The translations under genes were made by a program, and so were the position numbers. Positions 8,480 to 18,108 of a DNA stretch of 55,747 nucleotides are shown here, piece by piece. The notes below the pieces were generated by a model, which saw only the letters and a program-made list of their open reading frames with translations, was not told the DNA's origin and did not search any database. Numbering within the stretch: the stretch's first letter is position 1; each line of letters opens with the position of its first letter. This DNA is from Brassicibacter mesophilus (GTDB taxonomy: Bacteria > Bacillota > Clostridia > Tissierellales > Proteiniboraceae), in assembly GCF_050433385.1 (NCBI RefSeq), contig NZ_JBNPXI010000026.1, positions 1-55,747 of the forward strand, written 5' to 3'.

Positions 8480-8672
8480 CTCTGTTTACTTAACCTGAGA
8501 GCTTCTACATTTATCAAATGTATTTCTCCTTCGGCGCCGATTAACCGGGCTCTTCAGAGTTCCATCTAATAGCGATACTTTTGCCTGAAAGTTTCTATAA
8601 AAAGCTGGCTCTTTTTACATTGCTTCTTCGGCTATCTGTTAAAAGATATCTCACGCTATTTTCATCTGGGAC
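8480..8672 (-). promoter_or_regulatory. Tandem glycine riboswitch (gcvT motif)
   Basis: The minus strand carries two successive glycine aptamers. Aptamer 1 has GCGTGAGA, GCCGAAGAAGCAA and CTTTCAGGCAAAAG; aptamer 2 has GAAGAGCCCGG, GCGCCGAAGGAGAAATA and CTCTCAGGTTAAG before CAGAGG. These are the conserved core sequences of the gcvT class, which cooperatively senses glycine. Placed upstream of the entire gcv operon with a terminator after it, it should switch oxidative glycine breakdown on when glycine is abundant. Confidence 0.95.
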
Positions 8673-8712
8673 AATATTATGTTTTGGTATTTATTATTTA
8701 TCCTTTAATTAA

Positions 8713-8741
8713 ATAATAAATCATATTTTAAAATTTTTCAA
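8713..8741 (-). promoter_or_regulatory. Probable sigma-A promoter of the glycine riboswitch / gcv operon
   Basis: On the minus strand TTGAAA (8736-8741) and TATTAT (8713-8718) are separated by exactly 17 bases, about 40 bases before the first riboswitch motif. It lies in the gap after the UPF0735 gene. Confidence 0.6.
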
Positions 8742-8772
8742 CAATTGATATTTTATTAACTTAGATTTTATT

Positions 8773-9210
8773 TTATTCCATAGATACTAACTCTAATTTT
8801 TCTACTCCTTTTACTTGCTCTATATCTTTTATTACTTCTTCTAGCTCTCTTTGCAGCTTCGAAATATCAAAGGTAATGCTAACATTTGCTACATTATTAA
8901 CTGGATTGTCTTGATTGATAGTAAGTATGTTACCATGATTACTTGATATCATCTGTAATATTTTTGATAATACTCCAGTTTGATGACTCAGCAAAAATGA
9001 TAAAGTGATTTTTTTACCTCTTGTTCCTTCAGAAAGGGTAAAAACATAATCTTTATATTTATAAAATGCACTTCTGCTTATTCCAACACTTTTTACGGCT
9101 TCTGTTATCCCTTTAACCTTCCCAGTTCTCAAAAGCTCCTTAGCTTCTACTACTTTTTCAAAAACATCAGGTAATATTTCCTTATCTATAACTAAGTACT
9201 TACCATCCAT
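8773..9210 (-). CDS. pheB: UPF0735 family ACT-domain protein
   Basis: A 145-residue protein of the UPF0735 (PheB-like) family. The N-terminal half (ITEAVKSVGISRSAFYKYKDYVF, helix-turn-helix-like, about residues 35-57) is followed by a C-terminal ACT domain, the fold that senses amino acids. It is the third gene after thrC and thrB, 18 bases from thrB, so it probably modulates threonine/aspartate-family metabolism. No enzymatic residues are evident. The B. subtilis name pheB comes from proximity to pheA and says little about function here. Confidence 0.85.
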   Translation of the reverse strand: MDGKYLVIDKEILPDVFEKVVEAKELLRTGKVKGITEAVKSVGISRSAFYKYKDYVFTLSEGTRGKKITLSFLLSHQTGVLSKILQMISSNHGNILTINQDNPVNNVANVSITFDISKLQRELEEVIKDIEQVKGVEKLELVSME

Positions 9211-9228
9211 GATATTCTCCTTCCTATA

Positions 9229-10110
9229 CTAGTTAATGACAATGCCATGATAATCGATACTCATTTCTTTAATCTCCCATTTATTTTCAAGTTCTGATAA
9301 AAAAATAAGAAGGTCATTGTACATGCTTTTATTTTTTTCTTTATCTACAGCAATAATGGTAGGACCTGCTCCACTTAAAAATGTACCATAAAACCCTAAA
9401 TGTTCACATTTTTCTATTATTGTATCATATTCATCTATGAGAATACCTCTATATTTTTGGTGAAGCTTATCTTTACTTGCTACCTTCAGCAAGTCAAATT
9501 CACCATTTACAAGTGCAGCTATCATCAAAGCAGTTCTTCCAACATTAAAAACTCCATCATCAAAAGGTATAACTTTTGGAAGAACTGATCTTGACTTCTT
9601 AGTAGATAGTTCAAAATTAGGAATTAGAGCATAGAACTTTATTCCATCTGTTACTGGTATCTTGCTGCAATAAACATTATCATTATCCACTATTGACGCA
9701 ACCATTCCACCAAAAAGTGCAGGAGCTATATTGTCAGGATGTCCCTCTATTTCAGTAGCTATTTTTAATATTTCATCCCTTGATAATCCTCCTTTTGCAA
9801 GCTCATTTGCCGATACTACTCCTGCCAATATGCAAGCTGCACTACTTCCTAGTCCTCTTGAAACTGGTATTTCACTATCTATAGTTATCCTCATACCTTT
9901 ATATTTATAACCAAGTTTTTCAAAGCATTTAAGCATCGATGTATATATTAAATTATTTTCGTTTTTGTACTCTTCGTCGCAGCCATTAATTATGAGTCCT
10001 TCTTCTATTTCTTCAACATTAAATTTATTATATATATTTAATGCTATTCCTAAGCTATCAAATCCAGGGCCTATGTTAGCGCTTGTTGCTGGTACTATTA
10101 TCTGTATCAT
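9229..10110 (-). CDS. thrB: Homoserine kinase
   Basis: A GHMP-family kinase (293 residues from ATG 10108-10110) that phosphorylates homoserine for threonine synthesis. The N terminus MIQIIVPATSANIGPGFDSLG and the ATP loop PVSRGLGSSAACILAG (about 82-97) are diagnostic. A GTG nine bases upstream is possible, but AGGTGAT is better spaced for the ATG. It lies ten bases after thrC and before the ACT-domain gene. Confidence 0.95.
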   Translation of the reverse strand: MIQIIVPATSANIGPGFDSLGIALNIYNKFNVEEIEEGLIINGCDEEYKNENNLIYTSMLKCFEKLGYKYKGMRITIDSEIPVSRGLGSSAACILAGVVSANELAKGGLSRDEILKIATEIEGHPDNIAPALFGGMVASIVDNDNVYCSKIPVTDGIKFYALIPNFELSTKKSRSVLPKVIPFDDGVFNVGRTALMIAALVNGEFDLLKVASKDKLHQKYRGILIDEYDTIIEKCEHLGFYGTFLSGAGPTIIAVDKEKNKSMYNDLLIFLSELENKWEIKEMSIDYHGIVIN

Positions 10111-10119
10111 GAATATCAC

Positions 10120-11610
10120 CTATGCCTTCAATATATTTTTTACTACAGACCTTATATCTGTTTTATTACAAATATTATCATGAACTATTTTCTTATTCTC
10201 TAAATCTTTTATTGTATATGGTACTTTGAGCTCTGCTGACTGAGAAAGTTTATATAGCAACTGAAAATCGTTATAATTATCTACCTCAAGTAATAATGCT
10301 TTACAAACACTTTTTGTAAATTTGAATGGACTTGCAGTAGAAACTACTACTGTTTTAGTATGATCTGATGTATCCTTTTTATATTTTTGATAAACAGAAT
10401 ATGCAACAGCTGTATGCGTGTCTATTACATACCCAGTTCTATTATATATGTCTCTTATAGATTTATATGTCTCCTGCTCGTCGCAAAATCCGCCATAAAA
10501 ATCTTTTAACTTACCTTTCATTTGCACTGGTATTTCATAGAAGCCATCACTGCTGAGCTTTTGCATCATATTGCTTACTAGCTGAGCATCATTTGTACTT
10601 AAGTCATATAATAATCTTTCAAGGTTACTAGAAATCAATATATCCATTGACGGTGATGTAGTTACCTTTAGCTCTCTTCTTTTATCATATATTCCAGTTC
10701 TTATAAAATCATATAGTACATTATTCTCATTAGATGCACATATAAGCCTATTTATTGGAAGGTTCATCTTCTTAGCATAATATGCTGCAAGTATATTCCC
10801 AAAGTTTCCTGTAGGAACTACCACATTTATTTTCTCTCCTATCTGAATATCTTTGTTTTTAAGTAGATTAGCATAAGCATAAAAGTAATAGACTATTTGC
10901 GGAACTAATCTGCCTATGTTAATGGAATTAGCTGAAGATAATATTATATTATTCTTGCCTAGTTGCATACATAATTCTTTATCATTAAATACTTCTTTAA
11001 CTCCTGTTTGAGCATCATCAAAATTCCCATTTATTCCGCAGACATATGTATTTTTGCCTTTTTGTGTTATCATCTGTCTTTTTTGAATCTGACTTACACC
11101 ATTTTGCGGATAAAAAACTATGATTTTAGTGTTTTCTACATCTTTGAAACCTTCAAGCGCAGCTTTACCAGTATCTCCAGATGTAGCTGTGAGTATTACT
11201 ATTTCTTCTGAACGATTAAGTTTCTTAGCTGCTGAAGTCATAAGATGTGGAAGTACGGACAAGGCCATATCCTTAAAAGCTAACGTTGGTCCATGAAATA
11301 GTTCTAAAAAATAAGTATCATCCTTTTTTACTACAGGAACTATTTCCTCTGTATCAAATTTTTCATCGTACGCATTTTCTATACAACATAGCAGTTCTTG
11401 ATCAGAAAATTCTGAGAAAAACTTCTTCATTATATAAAAAGCTAGCTCGCTATAAGTCATACTTGCTAGTTGATTTAATGGTTTATCTATACAAGGTAAA
11501 AACGATGGAACATATAGTCCTCCATCTTCTGCAATGCCCCTTATTATAGCTTCAAGTGATGAAACACTGTTTTCTGCACTTCTAGTGCTCTTATATGAAA
11601 TTTGTGCCAT
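10120..11610 (-). CDS. thrC: Threonine synthase
   Basis: A 496-residue PLP enzyme converting O-phosphohomoserine to threonine. The PLP lysine is K113 in FHGPTLAFKDMAL, with ATSGDTGKAA and VVPTGNFGN phosphate-binding loops downstream. The length and the YKSTR start belong to the long yeast/E. coli-type threonine synthases. It heads the minus-strand thrC-thrB-UPF0735 operon and diverges from hom across a 187-base gap. I see no T-box or leader peptide there. Confidence 0.96.
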   Translation of the reverse strand: MAQISYKSTRSAENSVSSLEAIIRGIAEDGGLYVPSFLPCIDKPLNQLASMTYSELAFYIMKKFFSEFSDQELLCCIENAYDEKFDTEEIVPVVKKDDTYFLELFHGPTLAFKDMALSVLPHLMTSAAKKLNRSEEIVILTATSGDTGKAALEGFKDVENTKIIVFYPQNGVSQIQKRQMITQKGKNTYVCGINGNFDDAQTGVKEVFNDKELCMQLGKNNIILSSANSINIGRLVPQIVYYFYAYANLLKNKDIQIGEKINVVVPTGNFGNILAAYYAKKMNLPINRLICASNENNVLYDFIRTGIYDKRRELKVTTSPSMDILISSNLERLLYDLSTNDAQLVSNMMQKLSSDGFYEIPVQMKGKLKDFYGGFCDEQETYKSIRDIYNRTGYVIDTHTAVAYSVYQKYKKDTSDHTKTVVVSTASPFKFTKSVCKALLLEVDNYNDFQLLYKLSQSAELKVPYTIKDLENKKIVHDNICNKTDIRSVVKNILKA

Positions 11611-11693
11611 TTAATCTCCTCCGAATTCAAAATCATATTTTCTATTTTAACTTAGTTATATATAAGCCACTAAAATTTTTCTCAAAAAAACTA

Positions 11694-11721
11694 TTGCTTA
11701 ATACATATTATATGATATAAT
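11694..11721 (+). promoter_or_regulatory. Probable promoter of hom-lysC
   Basis: TTGCTT (11694-11699) and TATAAT (11716-11721) are separated by 16 bases, about 77 bases before the hom start. The -10 matches consensus exactly. Confidence 0.6.
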
Positions 11722-11797
11722 GTTTTTCATCGAAATACAAGTGTTTTTTATACAAATACATTTTAGAAATAGTGTTAACGAAAGAAGGTTGAAAAAT

Positions 11798-13090
11798 ATG
11801 ATAAAAATAGGATTGCTGGGTTTTGGTACTGTAGGATCAGGAGTATATGAAATTATAAATACCTGTAGAAATGAGTTAAAGGAATGTACAGGTCAAAACA
11901 TAGAGGTAACTAAAATACTCGTTAGAGATATAGATAAGTATAAAAATTCATATATAGATGTTAATCTTCTGACCATTAATGCTTCAGAAATATTGGACAA
12001 CCCTAATATTGATATTGTAGTTGAAGTAATTGGTGGTGTTGAACCTGCTTATAGCTATATAAGTTACGCCCTTAATAATGAAAAACATGTAGTAACTGCC
12101 AATAAAGCAGTAGTTTCTAAGTATATGAAAGAGCTTACATACCTAGCCAAAAAAAATAATAAAGGGCTATTATATGAAGCAAGCGTAGCTGGGGGAATAC
12201 CAATCATAAAATCTGTTAAGGAAAGCATTAAAATAAATAAAATAAGCAGAATAAAAGGGATACTCAATGGAACAACAAACTTCATACTCTCAAAAATGTA
12301 TGATGATAATATTGGTTTTAATGACGCTTTAAAAATTGCTCATGAACTTGGTTATGCTGAAGCTGATCCTACTGATGACATAGAAGGATATGATGCAGCA
12401 AGAAAAATTGCTATTTTGTCCTCATTAGCATTTAGAGCTAATGTCAGCTTCAACGATATAGCATGCCGAGGAATAACATCTGTTTCAGCCTTTGATGTAA
12501 GCATGGCTAAGCAAATGGGTTTAATTGTTAAACTCATAGGTAGTTCTATTTTAAAGGATAATAAAATAACTGCATCAGTCGAACCCGTATTAATAGATGA
12601 AAATTCTCCATTTGCAGCTGTAAAAGATGCTTTTAACATAGTATCAATCACTGGAAATACAGTTGGAGAGCTTCAATTCTACGGTCAAGGAGCTGGTAAA
12701 AATCCAACCGCTAATGCTGTAGTATCAGATATCATAGATATATTGAATGAGGATTACAAAATACGTTCTAGCAAAAATAAAGATGTGACTAAAATTTCTA
12801 ACACTGATAGAACTAAAGGAAGATATTATATAAGAACCACATTGGATGATAATATTACAACAGATAATTTCCTTGATGAATTGAATTTGCACAATTTGAA
12901 ATACGAAGTTGTTGCTGCAGGAGAATATCTCGTTCTTATTACTGAAAAAACATCATCAGAGCAAGTAGCAGGTATAATAAATTCATTAGATTTACCTAAA
13001 CAAAGCTGCTTTTTTATGAGGATTGATAGTAAAAATATTAAGCTTATTCAAAGCTTAATATCCACTAAAGCTAAAAACTGTGCTATCTAA
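11798..13090 (+). CDS. hom: Homoserine dehydrogenase
   Basis: A 430-residue NAD(P)-dependent reductase of aspartate semialdehyde to homoserine. The start is ATG 11798 behind AAGAAGG; the longer upstream opening has no ribosome site and overlaps the promoter. Domains: Rossmann fold with GFGTVGSG (8-15), the catalytic centre around NGTTNFILSKM with the GYAEADPTDDIEGYDAARK signature, and a C-terminal ACT domain for threonine feedback. It is followed 20 bases later by aspartokinase, so both committed aspartate-family steps are co-transcribed. Confidence 0.96.
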   Translation: MIKIGLLGFGTVGSGVYEIINTCRNELKECTGQNIEVTKILVRDIDKYKNSYIDVNLLTINASEILDNPNIDIVVEVIGGVEPAYSYISYALNNEKHVVTANKAVVSKYMKELTYLAKKNNKGLLYEASVAGGIPIIKSVKESIKINKISRIKGILNGTTNFILSKMYDDNIGFNDALKIAHELGYAEADPTDDIEGYDAARKIAILSSLAFRANVSFNDIACRGITSVSAFDVSMAKQMGLIVKLIGSSILKDNKITASVEPVLIDENSPFAAVKDAFNIVSITGNTVGELQFYGQGAGKNPTANAVVSDIIDILNEDYKIRSSKNKDVTKISNTDRTKGRYYIRTTLDDNITTDNFLDELNLHNLKYEVVAAGEYLVLITEKTSSEQVAGIINSLDLPKQSCFFMRIDSKNIKLIQSLISTKAKNCAI

Positions 13091-13110
13091 ACTACCTAGG
13101 GGGAATTAAG

Positions 13111-14343
13111 ATGAAGAACATAATAGTTCAGAAATATGGAGGCTCATCTGTTGGATCTATAGAAAAAATCAAGAATGTAGCCAAAAGAGTTATTGATACA
13201 AAAAATAAGGGGTTTGATGTAATAGTTGTAGTATCTGCCATGGGAGATACTACTGATGAGCTGATGGATAAAGCAAAGCAATTAAGTGATAATCCATCAC
13301 CAAGAGAACTTGATATGCTGCTTTCAACTGGTGAACAGATTTCAATTTCACTTTTATCTATGGCAATACAAGCATTAGGTCATGCTTCGATTTCCCTTAC
13401 CGGCCCTCAATGTGGAGTATTTACAAACAATAATCATAAAAATGCGCGAATACAACAAATAAACATTGATAGAATTCAAAAAGAGCTTAGTTATGGCAAT
13501 ATTGTAATAGTGGCAGGATTCCAAGGAATAAATGATCATGGCGATATAACAACTCTAGGCAGGGGCGGATCTGATACATCTGCTGTAGCTTTAGCAGCAG
13601 CAGTTAATGCAGTCGCATGTGAAATATATACCGATGTTGATGGTGTATATACTACAGATCCAAGACTAGTTCCTAGTGCAAAGCTTATCGATAAAATATC
13701 CTATGATGAAATGCTGGAGCTTGCAAATCTTGGTGCAAAAGTACTACATCCTAGGTCAGTCGAAATAGCAAGAAAACATAATATTCATCTTGCAGTAAAA
13801 TCTAGTTTTAATAATACTACTGGGACAAAAATAGTGGAGGTAGATGCTATGGAAAATGCTATTGTAAGGGGTATAACATTAGATGAAAATATCGCAAAGA
13901 TTTCTGTAATAGAAGTACCAGATAAGCCAGGGGTAGCTTTTAAGCTATTTTCTAGATTATCTACAAATAATATACATGTTGATATGATTATTCAAAACAT
14001 AAGTCGTGATAAGGTAAATGACATCTCTTTCACTATAAACAAAGATGACTTGTATGATACACTTAGAGTGGTAAAAATGGTTGCAAATGAAATAGGTGCT
14101 AAGGAAATGATATATGATGACTCGGTCGTAAAGCTTTCGGTAGTAGGAACTGGAATCTCTGGCAGTTCGAATATTGCCTCTGCTTACTTTGAAGCTATAT
14201 ATGATCTGGGAATCAATATTCAAATGATAAATACTTCAGAAATTAAAATGTCTTGTATAATAGGCCGAGATAAAGCAATAACTGCTTTAAAATACCTTCA
14301 CAGTAAGTTTAAGCTTGATAAGGCTGAAGCATTCGCAGTTTAA
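13111..14343 (+). CDS. lysC: Aspartokinase (class with two C-terminal ACT domains)
   Basis: A 410-residue aspartate kinase. The N-terminal KYGGSSVGS nucleotide motif (8-16), the LSTGEQIS substrate loop and GRGGSDTSAVALA are all present, followed by two ACT domains from about residue 250 that bind the feedback amino acid. Length and architecture match B. subtilis LysC, which is made as alpha plus a nested beta subunit. It is preceded by a strong GGGGG site, co-transcribed with hom, and followed by a terminator. Which end product inhibits it cannot be read here. Confidence 0.93.
   Translation: MKNIIVQKYGGSSVGSIEKIKNVAKRVIDTKNKGFDVIVVVSAMGDTTDELMDKAKQLSDNPSPRELDMLLSTGEQISISLLSMAIQALGHASISLTGPQCGVFTNNNHKNARIQQINIDRIQKELSYGNIVIVAGFQGINDHGDITTLGRGGSDTSAVALAAAVNAVACEIYTDVDGVYTTDPRLVPSAKLIDKISYDEMLELANLGAKVLHPRSVEIARKHNIHLAVKSSFNNTTGTKIVEVDAMENAIVRGITLDENIAKISVIEVPDKPGVAFKLFSRLSTNNIHVDMIIQNISRDKVNDISFTINKDDLYDTLRVVKMVANEIGAKEMIYDDSVVKLSVVGTGISGSSNIASAYFEAIYDLGINIQMINTSEIKMSCIIGRDKAITALKYLHSKFKLDKAEAFAV
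13836..13851 (+). promoter_or_regulatory. Internal ribosome site and in-frame ATG inside lysC (possible beta subunit start)
   Basis: GGAGG (13836-13840) sits eight bases before an in-frame ATG at 13849-13851, exactly between the kinase domain and the ACT domains. Initiation here would give a 164-residue regulatory protein. B. subtilis lysC is known to make such a beta subunit from an in-phase internal start. Confidence 0.6.
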
Positions 14344-14358
14344 AGCATAGACAAATAT

Positions 14359-14387
14359 ATAGAATCAGTGTAACTGGTTCTATTGTT
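14359..14387 (+). terminator. Terminator of hom-lysC, overlapping the end of gerA
   Basis: ATAGAATCAGT (14359-14369) pairs with ACTGGTTCTAT (14373-14383) across a three-base loop, one wobble pair, followed by TGTTTTG. It includes the stop codon of the convergent gerA gene. Confidence 0.65.
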
Positions 14388-15816
14388 TTGTCTTATCCTT
14401 AGTTTTCAAAAACCTAGGTCTTATTTTAGCTAATGTTATATCACTCAAGATATAGTTTTTTAAATCTTTAACATTTAGGGGTGCTACAGGTGAAAAATAT
14501 GGCACACCAAAAGATGTTGCAGAAACTATGTTAATGACTATAATTGTGAATCCCATAATGAATCCAAACAGTCCAAAAACACCAGTAATAAAAATCATCA
14601 TAAACTTTAGTATACGTATAGGAGTAGTTATTGTATAGTCAGGTGCAGCAAATGATGCCATGGTAGATAGTGAAACAATGATTACCATAAGAGGGCTTAC
14701 GAGACCTGCTGCAACAGCTGCTTGACCTATAACTATAGTACCAACTATACCAATTGCAGGGCCTATCTGTTTTGGAAGCCTTATACTTGCTTCCCTAAGC
14801 AGCTCCGACACAAATTCCATAAGAGTAGCCTCTAATAGAGCATTAACGGGCACTGTAACTCTTGAAGTTGCTAATGCTAAAATATATTGAGGTGGAAGAA
14901 TATCGGGATGAAAGCTTACAACTGCAACATACAGAGCTGAAAGATTTAAAGTTATAATAATGGCGGTTATCCTTATGAACTTCGTAAAAACTGCAAGATA
15001 CAAATTATCATAATGATCATCACCAGTGTCCAAAAACTCAAAAAAAGTAGTTGGCAATATTAAAGCCAAATTGCTTCCCTCAACAATAACACAAATCTTA
15101 CCATTCAATATGCTTGCACATGCTGTATCTGATCTTTCAGCAATACTTACTTGAGGAAATAAGTTTAAGGGGTTATTTAAAATAAACTTCTGAATATATC
15201 CGGATTCAACGATGCCATCTATCTTAATATCTTTTAAGCGATTTTTAATTTCACTTACAGTTCTTGGATTTGCAATATCATCTATATATATAACTGCAGT
15301 TGTAGTCTTAGTTCTCCTGCCAACAGAGCAGTAATCAATCCTTAGCGCAGAATCTTTTATCCTATATCGTATCAGAGATAAATTAGTATTTAAGTTTTCA
15401 GTAAAAGAGTCTCTTGGAGCTCTAATAGCAGTTTGAATATCAGGAGGTTCGACACTTCTTTTCTCAACTTTAAAGGTGTTTGCAATGATATATTTATCAT
15501 CATTAGATGTCAAAATTACTGTATTACCTTTTAGTATATATTCTGTAATACTATCCTCCTCATCATCAATACATATATCATCTAAATATAGAATTGAACT
15601 CACCATAGTGTCTATATCTAGCTTCTCATTTTTTCCAAACTGTAGTATAGGTTTAATAATATCACTCGATAATCTCTCTCGATCTGTAAGCTGTGGTATA
15701 TACAATAAAAATATCTCTATATCAATAATCGATATTTTTCTTATAGTAATGCCTAATTTATCTTGTCTAAGATCTTCTATTCTTTTTAAAAACTTATTTT
15801 GCTTTATATTCCTCAT
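14380..15816 (-). CDS. gerKA: Spore germination protein, GerA family (GerAA/GerKA type)
   Basis: A 478-residue A subunit of a germinant receptor. A soluble N-terminal half (about 1-230) is followed by several membrane segments and the family motifs GRRTKTTTAVIYIDDIANP and SVAERSDTA-like SIAERSDTACASILNG around 170-250. The C-terminal region after KDLKNYILSD is soluble. It sits in the spore inner membrane with the B and C subunits encoded just upstream (order B-C-A). Nutrient specificity cannot be deduced. It is direct evidence that the organism forms endospores. Confidence 0.9.
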   Translation of the reverse strand: MRNIKQNKFLKRIEDLRQDKLGITIRKISIIDIEIFLLYIPQLTDRERLSSDIIKPILQFGKNEKLDIDTMVSSILYLDDICIDDEEDSITEYILKGNTVILTSNDDKYIIANTFKVEKRSVEPPDIQTAIRAPRDSFTENLNTNLSLIRYRIKDSALRIDYCSVGRRTKTTTAVIYIDDIANPRTVSEIKNRLKDIKIDGIVESGYIQKFILNNPLNLFPQVSIAERSDTACASILNGKICVIVEGSNLALILPTTFFEFLDTGDDHYDNLYLAVFTKFIRITAIIITLNLSALYVAVVSFHPDILPPQYILALATSRVTVPVNALLEATLMEFVSELLREASIRLPKQIGPAIGIVGTIVIGQAAVAAGLVSPLMVIIVSLSTMASFAAPDYTITTPIRILKFMMIFITGVFGLFGFIMGFTIIVINIVSATSFGVPYFSPVAPLNVKDLKNYILSDITLAKIRPRFLKTKDKTKQ

Positions 15817-15826
15817 ATTATCATCC

Positions 15827-16966
15827 TTAATACATTTTCTTAGCGTCTGGATCTACCAAATTCTTATTTACAATCGTAACTGTAGCATCTACATTTATAA
15901 TTGCATCAGGATATTCCTCTAACCACTTAATTTGTCTATATATTTTAGGGTTTTCAGCTCTAAAATATCTTGCAAATTCAAAAACATCACACTTCCATTT
16001 TTTTTGTGATTTTTCTATAGCATTAATTATATCCTTTTTTACTTTTTCAGCTAACATTTCCTCTAACCTCTTGATTTCATCATCACTGATAGGCTCTACA
16101 TAATACTGGTATTGCAGTAAAGAGTTTAAATCAAAATGCAAGTCTATAACAACCTTCCCATCAACATAGTCAGTTTTTATCTTTCTCTTTTTTATTGTTG
16201 AAAGAAATGAAATTTTGTTTTTAGGATTTTTAGTGCTAGTCATGACTTCTGTAAATTTAGGGCTGTCTGCTAATATGTACAATATTCCTGTTGTATCCTT
16301 AATATTAACTGTATCTATTAGTCTTGAATCCTTCATCGCTGCAAGTCCCAAGTATTTAACAGAATTCTGTTCAACCCCAACATGTGGCAGGAGGTAGCCT
16401 ACTTCACCTAATGCTATGTCCGAAAGCAGTTCACCAATGGTTGGATATAAGGCAGCTCCTTGACTTGATAAAAAATTTAAATTATCTTCTATAAAAAAGC
16501 CTACAGATATATCATTTTCTACCTTAGTTTTTAATAGTTCTCTTGGTGATTCACGGCTAACTACAGCTAATACTGTTTTTCTATAGTCATATATATTGTT
16601 AATTCTGTTCAAATAAGGCTCAATACTCTCCTTAGCATAATTTGTACTGAAAATAACTACTCTCGTCGCTCCTAAAAAAGTAGGGTATGGGCGTTTGCTA
16701 TCATAGTCTAATCTACCTTTTTCAAAGTTTTCTCCAATAGACACATCACTATATACGCCCGAAGTTTCTATTTTCCCTTTTTCTTCTCCCATTTTAGGTA
16801 TGAGTTTTGCAACCTCAGTTGAAAATTCAATCTTATCATCAACTCTATCTACACCAATAGAAATTACTATGCTCTTTTTCTCAATATCTCCATAGTCCCA
16901 GCATCCTGTTAATAAAATCGATGTTAATATAATTAAAGACCATAACTTATTATACTTTTTTGTCAT
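15827..16966 (-). CDS. gerKC: Spore germination lipoprotein, Ger(x)C family
   Basis: A 379-residue C subunit of the germinant receptor. A lipoprotein signal is clear: a hydrophobic helix, then LLTGCWDYGDIE, with Cys about residue 22 as the lipidated residue; WDYGDIEKKSIVISIGVD is the family start. The Ger(x)C beta-domain structure follows without membrane segments. The gene overlaps the 3' end of gerB by 17 bases and precedes gerA by 10 bases, indicating one transcript. Confidence 0.92.
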   Translation of the reverse strand: MTKKYNKLWSLIILTSILLTGCWDYGDIEKKSIVISIGVDRVDDKIEFSTEVAKLIPKMGEEKGKIETSGVYSDVSIGENFEKGRLDYDSKRPYPTFLGATRVVIFSTNYAKESIEPYLNRINNIYDYRKTVLAVVSRESPRELLKTKVENDISVGFFIEDNLNFLSSQGAALYPTIGELLSDIALGEVGYLLPHVGVEQNSVKYLGLAAMKDSRLIDTVNIKDTTGILYILADSPKFTEVMTSTKNPKNKISFLSTIKKRKIKTDYVDGKVVIDLHFDLNSLLQYQYYVEPISDDEIKRLEEMLAEKVKKDIINAIEKSQKKWKCDVFEFARYFRAENPKIYRQIKWLEEYPDAIINVDATVTIVNKNLVDPDAKKMY

Positions 16967-18044
16967 ATTTTTTCACCTTTGTAATAATTAATAGTATTAA
17001 TGGTATTATTACTGCTGCAATTACTGCTAAATATCCAGTAAAATCAATTATTTTTTCTACTTGGATTACAGTTTTAGGTGCTTGAGATACTATAAATGAC
17101 ATAGTTATCACAATAATAGCTACTAGTCTATATGAGATGTTTTTAAAGCATTTTGAGATATAAAAAGTTGTTCCATATGCAAACATCATCATGGTTGTAA
17201 ATACTGCAATATTCCATACTAAAAGCAAAATACCATCTAGTCTTCTAAAAGTCTCCAAATATTTGATATCTATTCTTCTTACGGTAGAAATTATTGCATC
17301 TTTATAATGTACAATATCATCTACGCCTACAACAGAAATATTAGCTTCAAATATGATTATATAAGATAGACCTATAAACGCTATCATAAGTGCTGTATAT
17401 TTGAATATTCCTTTTTTATTCTCTTTACGTAAAGGTAAAAAAGTAATTGCTTCCATACCTAGAAATGGAATCACGAGCTTAAAAGAGGTTTTAATATATT
17501 CCTGCACATCTTGTATCACAAAAAAAGGTTTTAAATTAATCATTTCGCCTTGAGTAAACATTAGAAAATGTATAATGAAAGCTCCAAAAATGATAATGAA
17601 TCCATATAACTCACATATCCTAGCAACAACCTTTATTCCTTTAATTATTGCGTAATATACAACAATTAAATAAAGCAAAGATATAGCCCACACTGGTGTC
17701 TTTAGTAAAATAGTAAGCTTGATTACTTCACCAGACATTCTTGCTATCATCGTAAAAAACAAGAAAAAATATACAATATATAAAGCTAAGAATATATATG
17801 TTATATATCTCCCTACTAATATTTGACTATATTCATATAATGTTTTGTTTTCATACACACATCCAAGATAAGCAATAATATATGTAATGATAATAGACGC
17901 TATAGTTGCAAGCAATAATGGTACCCATCCTCCAGTACCTGCATTCTCTGCAATCTGTTTTGGAAGTGCTAAAATACCGTATCCAACTATTGTACCGTAG
18001 ATTATAAAAGCTATCTGCCTATTATTAAGAGTTTCGTTCATCAT
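16950..18044 (-). CDS. gerKB: Spore germination permease, GerB family (APC superfamily)
   Basis: A 364-residue integral membrane protein with about ten hydrophobic segments. It belongs to the endospore germination permease family that forms the germinant-binding B subunit. The N terminus (NRQIAFIIYGTIVGYGILALPKQIAENAG) matches the GerAB/GerKB pattern including the helix-1 glycine break. It is the first gene of the gerB-gerC-gerA operon. A second, broken copy of this family lies at 42779-43865. Confidence 0.92.
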   Translation of the reverse strand: MMNETLNNRQIAFIIYGTIVGYGILALPKQIAENAGTGGWVPLLLATIASIIITYIIAYLGCVYENKTLYEYSQILVGRYITYIFLALYIVYFFLFFTMIARMSGEVIKLTILLKTPVWAISLLYLIVVYYAIIKGIKVVARICELYGFIIIFGAFIIHFLMFTQGEMINLKPFFVIQDVQEYIKTSFKLVIPFLGMEAITFLPLRKENKKGIFKYTALMIAFIGLSYIIIFEANISVVGVDDIVHYKDAIISTVRRIDIKYLETFRRLDGILLLVWNIAVFTTMMMFAYGTTFYISKCFKNISYRLVAIIVITMSFIVSQAPKTVIQVEKIIDFTGYLAVIAAVIIPLILLIITKVKKYDKKV

Positions 18045-18108
18045 TCTTCACCTCTCATGAGATTATGATTTCCATAAATACATAAAATATTGCATTTTAA
18101 GTATAAAC

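Noticed and set aside
11611..11797. T-box or leader peptide for the divergent thr/hom operons
   Set aside because: No T-box core (GGGTGGNACCGCGG) or Thr-rich short frame in the gap; only a sigma-A-like promoter.
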